This document shows, piece after piece, positions 35,402 through 44,465 of a stretch of 64,000 bases of DNA. This DNA comes from Chitinophaga pinensis DSM 2588. Its GTDB lineage: Bacteria > Bacteroidota > Bacteroidia > Chitinophagales > Chitinophagaceae. A program made the translations under genes and the position numbers. The DNA lies in assembly GCF_000024005.1 (NCBI RefSeq), contig NC_013132.1:7124001-7188000 (forward strand), read 5' to 3'. Within the stretch, counting starts at the first letter, position 1. Each line of letters begins with the position of its first letter. The notes under the pieces are model-generated. The model did not search any database, was not told the origin of the DNA, and saw only the letters and a list, made by a program, of their open reading frames with translations.

Positions 35402-37828
35402 TTATCTGGCAAGTACAACAGTGCCTTTACGTATGACATCCCCACAGATCGTCTTCGCTCTGATCATATAGATATAAGTGCCCGCAGGCTGTACCATTCC
35501 TTTAAAAGTGCCATCCCAGCAATGACCAGGATAACGTGTGCTGAACACCCTGAAACCGGTTCGGTTAAATACGCTGAATTCAAACGTACTCGTCTCCCCC
35601 CAGAACTTCATACCAAAACAATCATTCCGGCCATCTCCATTGGGCGTAAATGCCGTTGGCAAGGGGTAACGGGTAAAAGCCAGCGCAACGTCCACATTCA
35701 CCGTAATGGCTTCTACCTGGGTACACCCATGTACATCCATCACCGTCACCTCATAAGTGGCCGATTTAAGCGGCGATACGACCGGATTAGCCACGAGGTT
35801 ATTAGAGATAGCCACCGCAGGTTGCCAGTTGTAATAAACGCCTCCTTTTGCCACCAGACTCACTTCAGGATGTGCGCAATCTATATCGCCTGATTTTGAT
35901 ACTGACGTAACCGGCAATTCATACACTTTAATCGGTACAATAAACGTATCGGATACTGCACAGGTGTGATGCTCCATATAAATCTTAAAAGTAGAATCAC
36001 AGACAGGCGCCACCGTGATAGACGCATTAGTAGTCAACAACGAATCCCTGTCGGTATACCACTGAAACACATCCCCTCCTTTGGCCAGGATATCTACTGT
36101 CTGTCCCAGACACACCACCGGCGTATCCGGTATCACCTTAAACTCAGGAGAAGGATTTACACGGATATTGATGACCGCTTTATTGGTACAACCATACATC
36201 GTCGTCGCTGTAGCAGTATAACTGGTACTGACACCAGGTGTAGCCACCGGATTGGGAATAATACTGTTGTTCAGCGAACTGTCAGGCCACCAGGAATAAG
36301 TAGCCGGTACATCAGAGATTGCATACAGCTGTAATGAATTACCGGAGCAGATCGCCGTATCACTTCTCTTGCTGAATACAGGAGAAGGATTGACGTAAAC
36401 AGTCAGACTCGCCTTTCCCGGACAACCATAGGTATCTACACCATTCACCGTATAAGTAGTCGTCACCATCGGTGTTGCCACCGGATTCGGAATCGTATCT
36501 GATGACAGTCCGGCGGACGGCGACCACTGGTATTTAATACCACCGCTCGCATTCAGCTGTGCAGGTTTACCCGCACAGCGTACCATGTTGGAAAGTGTAT
36601 TGATATTAGCGGCACAAGGTGCTTTAATATGCACGAGATAATCTTCTACCTCCCCATCAGGCGCAAAGCCTGTAGGTGTTTTCACTGCCTGCTGATCTGT
36701 CGATAAACGAAAACGGAAACCATATTGTGATACGCTTCCCGTAATAAATCCATCCGGCAATCCCGTCCAGCTGATTGTCGCAATAGTTGCATTAGGAGGC
36801 ACGACTGCTGTAGTCATTTCTGCGAGTTCAAATGCCCCATTCCGGTTATAATCAAACCATGCAGAGAGATATGCATTTTTACCCGTTGTATTACTCAATG
36901 GTATATTCACCGTATAACTACCACTACCGGTATAATCATGAAATGCACTGATCGCTTCTTCATCCTGTCCATGCAGATTATCATTCGTCATACCGACAGA
37001 ATCAGCGTCACCAGCCACACTACCCAGTTTCAGATCAGATTGTAAACTGGTCAGCGGAAATGGCGCCTGATAATTACAAGCGTTTTGCGTACTATACATC
37101 AGCTGATGAAAAGCATGACCATAACTAACCGGCAGATCACCTTCATCTACTTTGGCGATGATACCAAAGGCCACTGCACTGCTGCCATGACCGGTACGCA
37201 ATAAACCGACATCTAATTTAATGGGAACACCGGAAGGTACGTCTGTAGCGACTACGGGCAACTGACCTATCCCCTTTGTTCCGCCATATGTTTCTGATAT
37301 TGTCACTATTGCAGTGCCACAACCTGCAGCCGGATTATTTACCTGCGTGGAAGTACGCAGGAACTCGATGGATCGCCAGTGTCCTGCAGATGTCGTCAGC
37401 ACCAGTGTTTCCAGCGAACTCGAAGCTTCTGCGTCTGCTGCTACCAGCGTAAAAGCAGCTGGTCTCCCATAACGTGTAGCATTGGCTGTTATAGTAAAAC
37501 TACTGTTATTGAAGTTGTTAGGCACCGACAGTGCCGGTCTCATAGCAGTGTCAGAGAAATCATACAGATTCTTCAGGAAAGCATAACCCGACATATTCAT
37601 CACGGCTGGCGAAACAGGTGTGCCGGTAACATCAGAGATGGTGATTGTGACAGATAATCCGTCAGCTGTTGTCATTGTTCTGGTTGCTCCATTTTCGATT
37701 TTCATACCTGACCAGTCTATCCACCACACTACTTCCTTCAGATGACCCGTTCCACTGTCCGCATATTGCGCAAATGACAGGGTATGAAATAATAACAATA
37801 ATGAGGGTAGCAATAAAAATTTAGGCAT
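35402..37828 (-). CDS. T9SS type B-sorted adhesin-like protein
   Basis: An 808-residue secreted protein, with signal peptide (MPKFLLLPSLLLLFHTLSFAQ). The N-terminal 250 residues are unassigned. A GEVED domain (about 310-405, closing DGEVEDYLVHI) is followed by three Ig/PKD-like repeats (about 415-720), each with the shape SATYEVTVMDVHGC or TYTVNGVDTYGC. The C-terminus is the gliding-type sorting domain: TAFTPNGDGRNDCFG, FNRTGFRVFSTRYPGHCWDGTFKGM and AGTYIYMIRAKTICGDVIRKGTVVL. This marks export through the type IX system and attachment to the cell surface. The binding partner is unknown. A longer frame adds ten residues without support. Confidence 0.88.
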   Translation of the reverse strand: MPKFLLLPSLLLLFHTLSFAQYADSGTGHLKEVVWWIDWSGMKIENGATRTMTTADGLSVTITISDVTGTPVSPAVMNMSGYAFLKNLYDFSDTAMRPALSVPNNFNNSSFTITANATRYGRPAAFTLVAADAEASSSLETLVLTTSAGHWRSIEFLRTSTQVNNPAAGCGTAIVTISETYGGTKGIGQLPVVATDVPSGVPIKLDVGLLRTGHGSSAVAFGIIAKVDEGDLPVSYGHAFHQLMYSTQNACNYQAPFPLTSLQSDLKLGSVAGDADSVGMTNDNLHGQDEEAISAFHDYTGSGSYTVNIPLSNTTGKNAYLSAWFDYNRNGAFELAEMTTAVVPPNATIATISWTGLPDGFITGSVSQYGFRFRLSTDQQAVKTPTGFAPDGEVEDYLVHIKAPCAANINTLSNMVRCAGKPAQLNASGGIKYQWSPSAGLSSDTIPNPVATPMVTTTYTVNGVDTYGCPGKASLTVYVNPSPVFSKRSDTAICSGNSLQLYAISDVPATYSWWPDSSLNNSIIPNPVATPGVSTSYTATATTMYGCTNKAVINIRVNPSPEFKVIPDTPVVCLGQTVDILAKGGDVFQWYTDRDSLLTTNASITVAPVCDSTFKIYMEHHTCAVSDTFIVPIKVYELPVTSVSKSGDIDCAHPEVSLVAKGGVYYNWQPAVAISNNLVANPVVSPLKSATYEVTVMDVHGCTQVEAITVNVDVALAFTRYPLPTAFTPNGDGRNDCFGMKFWGETSTFEFSVFNRTGFRVFSTRYPGHCWDGTFKGMVQPAGTYIYMIRAKTICGDVIRKGTVVLAR

Positions 37829-38136
37829 TCGGTTTATATTATAGGGATCGTCTTTCAATCTATAGATAGGTCTCTTCGGCTAACTGTCTCATTCTCACAG
37901 AATAAGCCCAAACGTGCTACTACTAAGGCTTTCAGGGAGGCTCATGTGTAAAATACATAAAATAGTATATAAAAACATAATTTAAAATGAATCCCTTACG
38001 GACAATCATATATTAAAAAATGTATATTTGCAGACTGTTTATAGCAGTCTGTGGGACAAATCCTTGAAGACCTGAAGATTAGAAATATCCTGAAGAACCG
38101 AAACTCCCTGCAACCGTACACTACAACCCTATACAT
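37829..38136. other. Intergenic region with a likely promoter
   Basis: About 310 AT-rich bases between the divergent adhesin and membrane-protein genes. TATATTTG at 38023-38030 fits the -7 consensus TAnnTTTG on the plus strand. It is followed by a 7-bp hairpin (CAGACTG-N7-CAGTCTG, 38031-38051) that would sit at the 5-prime end of the transcript, about 100 bases before the ATG. No small gene was seen. Confidence 0.45.
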
Positions 38137-39144
38137 ATGAAAAGAAGAATCACCTGGGGCGTTCTGCTCCTCCTCACGTTCCTGACATTCTATTTCTGGA
38201 TGCCTGCTGACATGTACCTTGTTATGCCTGTTTTCCTGGGCATCATAGGCGGTCTGTTATGCTTTCTCTTTCTTGTACAGCTATTTGCTGATTTTCAGGA
38301 CATTGATGAAATAAAGGAATGGGACAGCACACCAAAGTACTGGTATCACAAAATCACTTTCCTGTTTATACCAGGCGCTATTGCACTGATAATCATCTTC
38401 TCCATGCACTACACAACGCTGGAAAACAAAGAACTGAAACAGTTCGGAGAAACAGTACCGGCAACGATTGTAGATGGTTATTACAAAAGCAGCTCCAAAA
38501 GCAGCTCCTATAAACTGACGATTTCCTACATTACGAAAAAAGGGAAACCGGTGCGTACACAGAAAGAAGTAAGCAGCGAACAGTACCATGCAGCAAGCAA
38601 AGGACAGCATGTAGAAGTGATTTATTCTACCAAACATCCTTCACTCGTGAAAATATTACTGGGTGAAGAAATGATCAGAGAATTCACAGGTATCAGCAGC
38701 AGAAACATCAACCTGACAGATATGTCTGATATACTGGATATGTCCGGCGACAGCGTACTGTATACATTGAATAAGATCAGCTATCGCTGGAGCATTGCAG
38801 ATGATGACAGCAGCAGTTATGTGAATGAACATAAAGATCTTTACATGAGTGTAACACCACACGGCAGCGTCACCTATGTATCACTGGGTGAGAATATGAG
38901 ACAGATGTTGCAGGAGATCAAAAAATCAGGTTTCAAACAAGATTCAGCCAGTGCTAACGCAGTCAGTGAAGGTGAAGATGAAGGGATGTTCCGCCTTTAT
39001 ACAAAAGGAGACCTGAAACTGGTGGTACGTACCAAAGCCCTCGATATGGATAAAAGCAGCAGCTCTAATGAAACCAGCATCGCCGCTATGGCAAAAATGT
39101 TCAATAAAGAAATGGGATTGGTCGTGACGATGTTCAGAAACTAA
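38137..39144 (+). CDS. Membrane protein with DUF3592-like extracytoplasmic domain
   Basis: A 335-residue protein with three or four membrane helices: two adjacent near the start (LLLLTFLTFYFWMP and VFLGIIGGLLCFLFLVQLF) and one at about 78-92 (ITFLFIPGAIALIIIF). The soluble domain that follows has the pattern VPATIVDGYYKSSSKSSSYKLTISY...GQHVEVIYSTKHPSLVKIL, typical of DUF3592 (a small beta domain). The last third (about 190-335) is unassigned and ends in a Ser-rich acidic stretch. No function is known. It is convergent with the SPFH gene; a 64-base palindrome separates them. Confidence 0.7.
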   Translation: MKRRITWGVLLLLTFLTFYFWMPADMYLVMPVFLGIIGGLLCFLFLVQLFADFQDIDEIKEWDSTPKYWYHKITFLFIPGAIALIIIFSMHYTTLENKELKQFGETVPATIVDGYYKSSSKSSSYKLTISYITKKGKPVRTQKEVSSEQYHAASKGQHVEVIYSTKHPSLVKILLGEEMIREFTGISSRNINLTDMSDILDMSGDSVLYTLNKISYRWSIADDDSSSYVNEHKDLYMSVTPHGSVTYVSLGENMRQMLQEIKKSGFKQDSASANAVSEGEDEGMFRLYTKGDLKLVVRTKALDMDKSSSSNETSIAAMAKMFNKEMGLVVTMFRN

Positions 39145-39158
39145 TCCTCTTTTTATAA

Positions 39159-39222
39159 TTTTCAATAACAGCAAAGGGCTGTACTGCCATATGGCAGTAC
39201 AGCCCTTTGCTGTTATTGAAAA
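39159..39222. terminator. Perfect 64-base palindrome, bidirectional terminator
   Basis: The 32 bases up to GTACTGCCAT are mirrored without error by the 32 bases from ATGGCAGTAC onward, with no spacer. The outer parts are A/T-rich (TTTTCAATAACAG) and so supply T runs in both directions. It lies between convergent genes. It acts most plausibly as a terminator, but the arm length is several times what a terminator needs. Confidence 0.8.
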
Positions 39223-39251
39223 CGCTCTTTTTTTATATTCTGATGCGTTTA

Positions 39252-40049
39252 TTACTGCACATTCTTGAAGAAGGTCGGAGAACTGCCATATAAAGCCGTT
39301 TTTCCGTCCCATTTTTCGATGAACTGTTGCTGAATGAGCAATGGAGTCAAAGACTGCTGACGCAGCAGATTTGCCTTTGCTTCTGCCTCTGCCTGAATAA
39401 TGAGCTTTTTCGCATTCGCTTCTGTTACCCTCAGCTCATTTTCAACCTGCATCGCCTGCTGTACAGCCCTGTTTTTCGCGTCAATCGCCTGTGTGATCGT
39501 CTCAGGATACTCGATACCGCTGGTCAGCTGCTCCAGGTCAAAACCTTCCCTTTTCATGGATTCAGACAATTGTATCTGTACCGCATTCTCAAATCCTTCC
39601 CTGCTGCTGATCATGCTATCAGTCGTATACTTGTTGAACTGTATACGGAAAGCGTCTCTTACATAGTTGTATAAGGTTGTCTTTGTGATTTCATCGATAC
39701 CCTTACGGTATTTCTTGAAGATCTCGGGGCTTTTACCCGGCAATACACGGAAAGTAATGGTAGGATCTACTGTAAATACGGACCCATCCTTTGCATTCAC
39801 CGTAAATGGATTATAATCAGCTGTCTGTACGAAGATCGGGAATTCATACACGGATTCAGTCAACGGATTGTACCATACCCGTCCTGTTACCAGTGAAATA
39901 TCCTGTACCCCTTTATCAGTACCATATTGTTTTACTCTGATACCTTCATGACCGGCATCAATTCTCGTGCAACATAAATTACAGAATACAGGGATTACAA
40001 CGACCACAATGACCAACAGGACAATCGATCGGATTTTTTTCTGGTTCAT
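39252..40049 (-). CDS. SPFH-domain (prohibitin-like) membrane protein
   Basis: A 265-residue protein with an N-terminal membrane anchor (about 8-24: VLLVIVVVVIPVFC). An SPFH/Band-7 domain follows (about 30-200), with IDAGHEGIRVKQYG and FTVDPTITFRVLPG. Then comes a helical stretch typical of prohibitins, AIDAKNRAVQQAMQVENELRVTEANAKKLIIQAEAEAKANLL, which should form the coiled coil that drives ring assembly. It probably scaffolds membrane microdomains or a protease partner. A 59-residue membrane protein gene starts 2 bases away upstream on the same strand, so the two are co-transcribed. Confidence 0.88.
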   Translation of the reverse strand: MNQKKIRSIVLLVIVVVVIPVFCNLCCTRIDAGHEGIRVKQYGTDKGVQDISLVTGRVWYNPLTESVYEFPIFVQTADYNPFTVNAKDGSVFTVDPTITFRVLPGKSPEIFKKYRKGIDEITKTTLYNYVRDAFRIQFNKYTTDSMISSREGFENAVQIQLSESMKREGFDLEQLTSGIEYPETITQAIDAKNRAVQQAMQVENELRVTEANAKKLIIQAEAEAKANLLRQQSLTPLLIQQQFIEKWDGKTALYGSSPTFFKNVQ

Positions 40050-40051
40050 AC

Positions 40052-40231
40052 TTAAAATTTGAATTTTAATAACTTGTAAAATGCGTAGTGTAGAATAATA
40101 ATTACGAAAATGCTGACAATACCGCCGAATACGGCGAGATCACTTGGCGCGGTTAGCAAACTTGCAACCCATGTCCAGGCATAAATATCCAACAGGATGA
40201 TCGCCGGCACGGATAAGTAAATGATTTTCAT
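40052..40231 (-). CDS. Small membrane protein upstream of the SPFH gene
   Basis: A 59-residue protein read directly from the sequence. It starts MKIIYLSVPAIILLDIYAW, a first hydrophobic helix. A short polar turn (TAPSDLAVFGG) follows, then a second helix IVSIFVIIILHYAFY and a basic end KLLKFKF. A clear ATG and a stop 2 bases before the SPFH start show translational coupling. I do not recognise the family. A role as an SPFH partner is inferred from position. Confidence 0.65.
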   Translation of the reverse strand: MKIIYLSVPAIILLDIYAWTWVASLLTAPSDLAVFGGIVSIFVIIILHYAFYKLLKFKF

Positions 40232-40319
40232 GTTCGTATAGGATTAATACGAAGGTAATACATTTTGAAACACCAATGAGTTGCTTTTTGTACTTTTACA
40301 CTTCCCTAATCTGTGAGAA

Positions 40320-41120
40320 ATGTTTAAACCAATCGTTGCCTTCGCTCTTCTATCTGCACTGCTGTTGAGTTGTCAAAATCCACAGCCGGCATCGCCAGAG
40401 ACGGCAGAAAAGAAAAAATTTCACCTGCCGGTTATAGTACAGGATTCTTCGCAGGAAAAAGTAACGCTCCTGGAAATAAAAGCTGTAAACCCGGTATCCT
40501 TCCCGTTGATGGGTAAGTATCGATTCTGCGATACACTGAAGCTCCAGAATGAAGGACCGTATATGGACGCTATTAAACAAAGCGACATCATTCACGAAAA
40601 AGGTAGCATTGGCATATGGGATTCTCTCAACACAGACGGTTTTCAGATTTTTGCAGATTACAAAACTTCGGTTCATTATCGCAATAATCCATACGATCAG
40701 ACGCGGTTTTACTTTCCGGTGTATATAGTAAATGAAACAGATGCAACAAAGCTCTTTTTTGGGAAAGACCGCCATGCCTGGGGAGTACAGGAAGCTAAAG
40801 ATACGTCCGACTATGCTCATTGGTACGCCATCGAATGTCCCTCATATGACTTTTGCGGTAACGGCAATTTCGGTGTTAAAGTCGGTCCGGGAGAGTTTAT
40901 CGTACTTATTGTCCCAAAATACAATGGCAGCCAGACCGGTTCAATGAGAGTAAGAGTGCAGGTAGATCATACCTCGTATGTTTCACTTCGATATGAAGGC
41001 TCCTACCATCAGGAACAATTCCGTTTCGATATGTCACACCCAAGTCTTTACCCTGCAAGGGTTTCCCGGTCTTTAATAGATTTTGGTATTTATGGGGCAG
41101 CATTTAAACGATTCAAATAA
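40320..41120 (+). CDS. Lipoprotein of unknown function
   Basis: A 266-residue lipoprotein: the signal FALLSALLLSC ends in a lipobox (LLSC) with Cys at residue 18. A Pro/Glu/Lys spacer follows (QNPQPASPETAEKKK). The rest is beta-rich, with many aromatic residues, for example DYKTSVHYRNNPYDQTRFYFPVYIVNETD, GPGEFIVLIVPKY and MRVRVQVDHTSYVSLRYEGSYH. I do not recognise a domain. It is divergent from the small membrane protein/SPFH pair and ends 2 bases before the stop of the convergent DUF434 gene. Confidence 0.7.
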   Translation: MFKPIVAFALLSALLLSCQNPQPASPETAEKKKFHLPVIVQDSSQEKVTLLEIKAVNPVSFPLMGKYRFCDTLKLQNEGPYMDAIKQSDIIHEKGSIGIWDSLNTDGFQIFADYKTSVHYRNNPYDQTRFYFPVYIVNETDATKLFFGKDRHAWGVQEAKDTSDYAHWYAIECPSYDFCGNGNFGVKVGPGEFIVLIVPKYNGSQTGSMRVRVQVDHTSYVSLRYEGSYHQEQFRFDMSHPSLYPARVSRSLIDFGIYGAAFKRFK

Positions 41121-41122
41121 CA

Positions 41123-41872
41123 TCAGTACAATTTTTTGCTTTGCACAGGTACCATATTCACCTGATTATGCAGCAGCTGTTCAATAACATATGCACCCAG
41201 GTTAAACCAGGCTGTACATTCATCCAATATCCAGGCGTCTGAACTGCATATCAGGGCCTGACTATCGATCAGGAATTTATCAGGAGAAGCTTCCAACACC
41301 GCCTCCCAGGTGAAACCATGTTGTGCAGCCAGCTCATAACAAACGCCTTTCATCTTACCGCTATTGGATACAGGTGCGTCAAACACCCAGGTCACCTTTG
41401 CTGCCCCCAGTTCACGCAAAGCATTACCCGCCAGTAACAACGCAGCTTCCGTCTGATCTACTTTCCGGTAAGATCCGTGAACAGAGGATATATCCCGGAA
41501 ACAACCGTCCAGTCCGCGGAACACAAAATTACCCGACAACGCCGTTTCCAGCAGGATCAATACGTTAAACGCATCCAGGTACACCGCTTTATCTTTCAAC
41601 GCAGCCGCAGACACCTCTTTTCGCTTTCTGGTCTCCAGCTGTACCGCTGAACAGGCCATTCCCTGCAATGCCGTCTGCTGCCGTTTTACCAGCTGATGCC
41701 TGTTGCCCACTAAGGCCAGCGACGCCTTAAAAGGATACTCCCTGCTCAACAGGAAATACATATCCTCCAGCCCCTGCTGCAATTGCTGCTGCGCTTCCGG
41801 TGTACCAAACAGCTGACTGTCTTCCTGATACTTTTCCCTGTCTTTTGTTGTCTTTGAAAATTCCTGTTCCAT
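41123..41872 (-). CDS. DUF434/DUF5616 family protein
   Basis: A 249-residue soluble protein. The N-terminal DUF434 part has LEDMYFLLSREYPFKASLALVGNRHQL and CSAVQLETRKRKEV. The C-terminal DUF5616 part shows VYLDAFNVLILLETALSGNFVFRGLDGCFRDIS, then an acidic nucleotide- or nuclease-like stretch VTWVFDAPVSNSGKMK, and finishes DSQALICSSDAWILDECTAWFNLGAYV. Acidic residues at the ends of the beta strands recall PIN/NYN-type nucleases, which is inference. The MEQEFSKTT start was chosen over a longer frame because it matches the usual length. Confidence 0.75.
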   Translation of the reverse strand: MEQEFSKTTKDREKYQEDSQLFGTPEAQQQLQQGLEDMYFLLSREYPFKASLALVGNRHQLVKRQQTALQGMACSAVQLETRKRKEVSAAALKDKAVYLDAFNVLILLETALSGNFVFRGLDGCFRDISSVHGSYRKVDQTEAALLLAGNALRELGAAKVTWVFDAPVSNSGKMKGVCYELAAQHGFTWEAVLEASPDKFLIDSQALICSSDAWILDECTAWFNLGAYVIEQLLHNQVNMVPVQSKKLY

Positions 41873-42035
41873 AGTTAAACTGGCTGTTGAGACAAGATAA
41901 AGGACTCCATGAGTCATTTCGCAAATATTCTATGCTGCAGGTCCTTTTGAGAAAGATAAGGACCGATTCTCTCAACGATCGTTTTTCAGCAGGAGTGAAC
42001 TATCTTTGAAGCTGTGAATATAGCTAAGCGGATAC

Positions 42036-42500
42036 ATGTACACTAAACAGGAAGTTTCAAAACTCAAACAGGCATTCTGGACAAGCTTCGGCAAATACAT
42101 GAAGCCAATACTTTCAGCAGATGGTGATGTCATCAGCTGGTCCAATTACAAAACCGGCATCTCCGGTATCAGCTTCAAGATGGATGCTGATAACAGAAAT
42201 GCCAGTATTGCGATCGTTATTTCGCCGGCAGATCCGGCACTACATAAAGAATTCTATAACCAGTTCCTCCTGCATAAAGGCATGTTGGCGGCCGCTCTCG
42301 GTGAAGATGACTGGCAATGGGAAGCCGATACGACAGATGAATATGGCAGAGACATCAGTAAAATCAGTAAACAGCTGGACAATATATCTGTGCTCCGTTC
42401 GGAAGACTGGCCCGATATCATTTCCTTCTTCAAACCTCGCATCCTTGCACTGGATGAATTCTGGAGTATGGCCAGATATGCATTCGAAGCTGTGATGTAA
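42036..42500 (+). CDS. DUF4268-domain protein
   Basis: A 154-residue soluble protein that begins MYTKQEVSKLKQAFWTSFGKYM. It keeps the DUF4268 pattern of an aromatic-rich beta sheet (ISFKMDADNRNASIAIVIS) followed by helices ending FKPRILALDEFWSMARYAFE. DUF4268 also occurs as a domain linked to restriction and DNA-end processing proteins; here it stands alone. No active site is known. Its stop lies 9 bases from that of the convergent NmrA gene. Confidence 0.75.
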   Translation: MYTKQEVSKLKQAFWTSFGKYMKPILSADGDVISWSNYKTGISGISFKMDADNRNASIAIVISPADPALHKEFYNQFLLHKGMLAAALGEDDWQWEADTTDEYGRDISKISKQLDNISVLRSEDWPDIISFFKPRILALDEFWSMARYAFEAVM

Positions 42501-42509
42501 GTGGCCTGC

Positions 42510-43388
42510 TTAGAAGGCAGCAGCCAGTTCTTTTACAAAATCCTCCAGTTTCACCTTACCCCATACAGCCGGCGGATGTTTGTCAAAATCTTCCCGTAAA
42601 GCACCGTTATGTGTGCTCTCGTTAAGATCTGCCAGATTATCGACCACATGCGGTGGAAGACCGGCTCTTTCCATACCTGCTTTTGCCTGCTCCTTCGTAA
42701 AAAGTTGCCATTGCAGATCCGGTTTTCCGATAGCAGCGCCCAGTACGCGGGCCACCTCATTACAACCACGTTCATCACTCACCACATAACGCACGTTTAC
42801 TCCACCACCTATACTGGTTAGTTCCTCTGCTGCCGCATGGGCAATATCAGTTGGATAGACCATCAATAGCTTATCTTCTCCGCCATAATTCGATCCCATA
42901 AAACCCTGATGTTTGATCATATCCACAAACCCATACAGGTTGTAAAAGAAGAAAGTAGGCCGTAAAAATGTGATCGCTACATCTGATAACTGACTTAGTA
43001 TCTGCTCGGAATGATGCGAGCCGAGAATAAAGCCGGTTCCCTGACTCCGGTGTGCGCCATAACTGCTCAGGTGTACCACACGTTTCACACCTGCGTTACG
43101 GATCGCGGTGGCATAACTATCCGCAATACGGCTGTAATAAGCGATCTGGTCTTCCGCCGCAAAATTAGGCGGTACCATCGCATATACCGCATCTGCACCG
43201 GCGAATGCAGTACTCAGAAAGCCGGCATCTTCCAGTGATCCGATAGCAGCCACAGCACCCAGTGTTTCAATTTCCTGCTGCCTGTCTGTATTACTGCTGA
43301 TCACCGTCACCTGATGTCCTTGCTGTATTAATTCCTTGGTCAGTGGTTTGCTGATATTACCCAGCGATCCTGTTACTACAATTTTCAT
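42510..43388 (-). CDS. NmrA-family NAD(P)-binding protein
   Basis: A 292-residue Rossmann-fold protein of the atypical SDR, NmrA-like group. The nucleotide loop reads VVTGSLGNISKPLTKEL, in place of the usual GxxGxxG. Later marks are DAVYAMVPPNF, VKRVVHLSSYGAHR and ITFLRPTFFFYN. The start MKIVVTGS was chosen over a longer frame with a 12-residue tail. It is near an AraC gene that lies upstream on the same strand. The decayed gene at 51.2-51.9 kb is a relative (GSLGNIGK, VISSSADRKAAIEALGAA against VISSNTDRQQEIETLGAV). Function is probably redox sensing or quinone reduction. Confidence 0.85.
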   Translation of the reverse strand: MKIVVTGSLGNISKPLTKELIQQGHQVTVISSNTDRQQEIETLGAVAAIGSLEDAGFLSTAFAGADAVYAMVPPNFAAEDQIAYYSRIADSYATAIRNAGVKRVVHLSSYGAHRSQGTGFILGSHHSEQILSQLSDVAITFLRPTFFFYNLYGFVDMIKHQGFMGSNYGGEDKLLMVYPTDIAHAAAEELTSIGGGVNVRYVVSDERGCNEVARVLGAAIGKPDLQWQLFTKEQAKAGMERAGLPPHVVDNLADLNESTHNGALREDFDKHPPAVWGKVKLEDFVKELAAAF

Positions 43389-43486
43389 AATTGATTCGTT
43401 TTTGGATGGAAACTTACCATGCAAAAGTCCGTATGAACCGATAGACCGATGTAGTAGAATCTATTTTTGTTGTAGCCAATTCTTAG

Positions 43487-44407
43487 CTAATTGAAAGAAT
43501 GCCGGAATTCCAGGGGAGAAAGGTTCGTTTTACTCTTGAATAATTTACTGAAGGACTGAGAATGTTCAAACCCCAGTTCATAGGCTATTTCGCTGACCGA
43601 TAGCTCCGTTGTGGATAGTTTTTCTTTTGCTTTCTCGATCAGTTTATCGTGTATGTGTTGCTGCGTACTCTGTCCTGTCAGCATCTTCAGCAAACCGCTC
43701 AGGTAATTGGGAGAAACATGCAGGGTATCGGCTACATACTGCACAGTGGGCAGTCCTGCCTGTTGTATCGCCTGACCGGCAAAATATTCGTTCAGCAGAC
43801 TTTCCAGGCGGTCCAGTATCTTATGGTTGCTGATCTTCCGTGTAAGGAATTGACGATGATAATACCGCTCCGCATATACCAGCAGCAGTTCTACCTGGGC
43901 AATAATGACATCCTGGCTGAATTTATCGATATTAGAGCAGTATTCCTGCGCTATCTGCTGCATGATCCCCATCACAGTCCCCTCTTCCTTTTCAGACAAA
44001 TGCAGCGCCTCATTCACCGCATAACCGAAGTACTCATACTGCGCGATCTTATTGGCCAGCGCCGTATTCCATAGAAAATCCGGATGGATCAGCAGTAACC
44101 TGCCGGAATGCTTCAGCTCCTCCTCGTCTTCCCGCTCGATCCGTATCACCTGACCAGGAGCGGTAAAGGTCATCAGCCCTTCATCAAAATCATATTCCTG
44201 CTGCCCATACTTCATCCTGGCATTGAAATTCTTTTTCAGGGCGATGGAGTAAAAATCCAGCAACAGACTGACAGGCTGATCTCCCGGTAAATGTTTGATC
44301 AGGGTAAAATCAATTACACTGATCAGGGGATGATCAGGTTTGGGAATACCCATGAACTGATGATATTCCGTAATTGTCTTTATGCGCTGATGTCTTACCT
44401 GTTTCAT
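43487..44407 (-). CDS. AraC-family transcriptional regulator
   Basis: A 306-residue regulator with an unassigned N-terminal sensor (about 1-185) and a C-terminal double helix-turn-helix: TVQYVADTLHVSPNYLSGLLKMLTGQSTQQHIHDKL then TELSVSEIAYELGFEHSQSFSKLFKSKTNLSPLEFRHSF. It follows the carotenoid genes after 58 bases and precedes the NmrA gene by 98 bases, all on one strand. It is more likely to control the NmrA gene than the crt operon, because pairs of AraC with NmrA or SDR genes recur in this window. The start was shortened by 13 codons to a better ATG. Confidence 0.88.
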   Translation of the reverse strand: MKQVRHQRIKTITEYHQFMGIPKPDHPLISVIDFTLIKHLPGDQPVSLLLDFYSIALKKNFNARMKYGQQEYDFDEGLMTFTAPGQVIRIEREDEEELKHSGRLLLIHPDFLWNTALANKIAQYEYFGYAVNEALHLSEKEEGTVMGIMQQIAQEYCSNIDKFSQDVIIAQVELLLVYAERYYHRQFLTRKISNHKILDRLESLLNEYFAGQAIQQAGLPTVQYVADTLHVSPNYLSGLLKMLTGQSTQQHIHDKLIEKAKEKLSTTELSVSEIAYELGFEHSQSFSKLFKSKTNLSPLEFRHSFN

Positions 44408-44465
44408 GCCCTTTGCGTTAAACGAGTAGAATAATATACCGCACAAAGATAATCAAAAAGCCTCC

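Noticed and set aside
35402..37828. Plus-strand open frames opposite the T9SS adhesin as possible small genes
   Set aside because: They are Arg/His/Thr-rich, antisense to a protein with clear GEVED and sorting domains.
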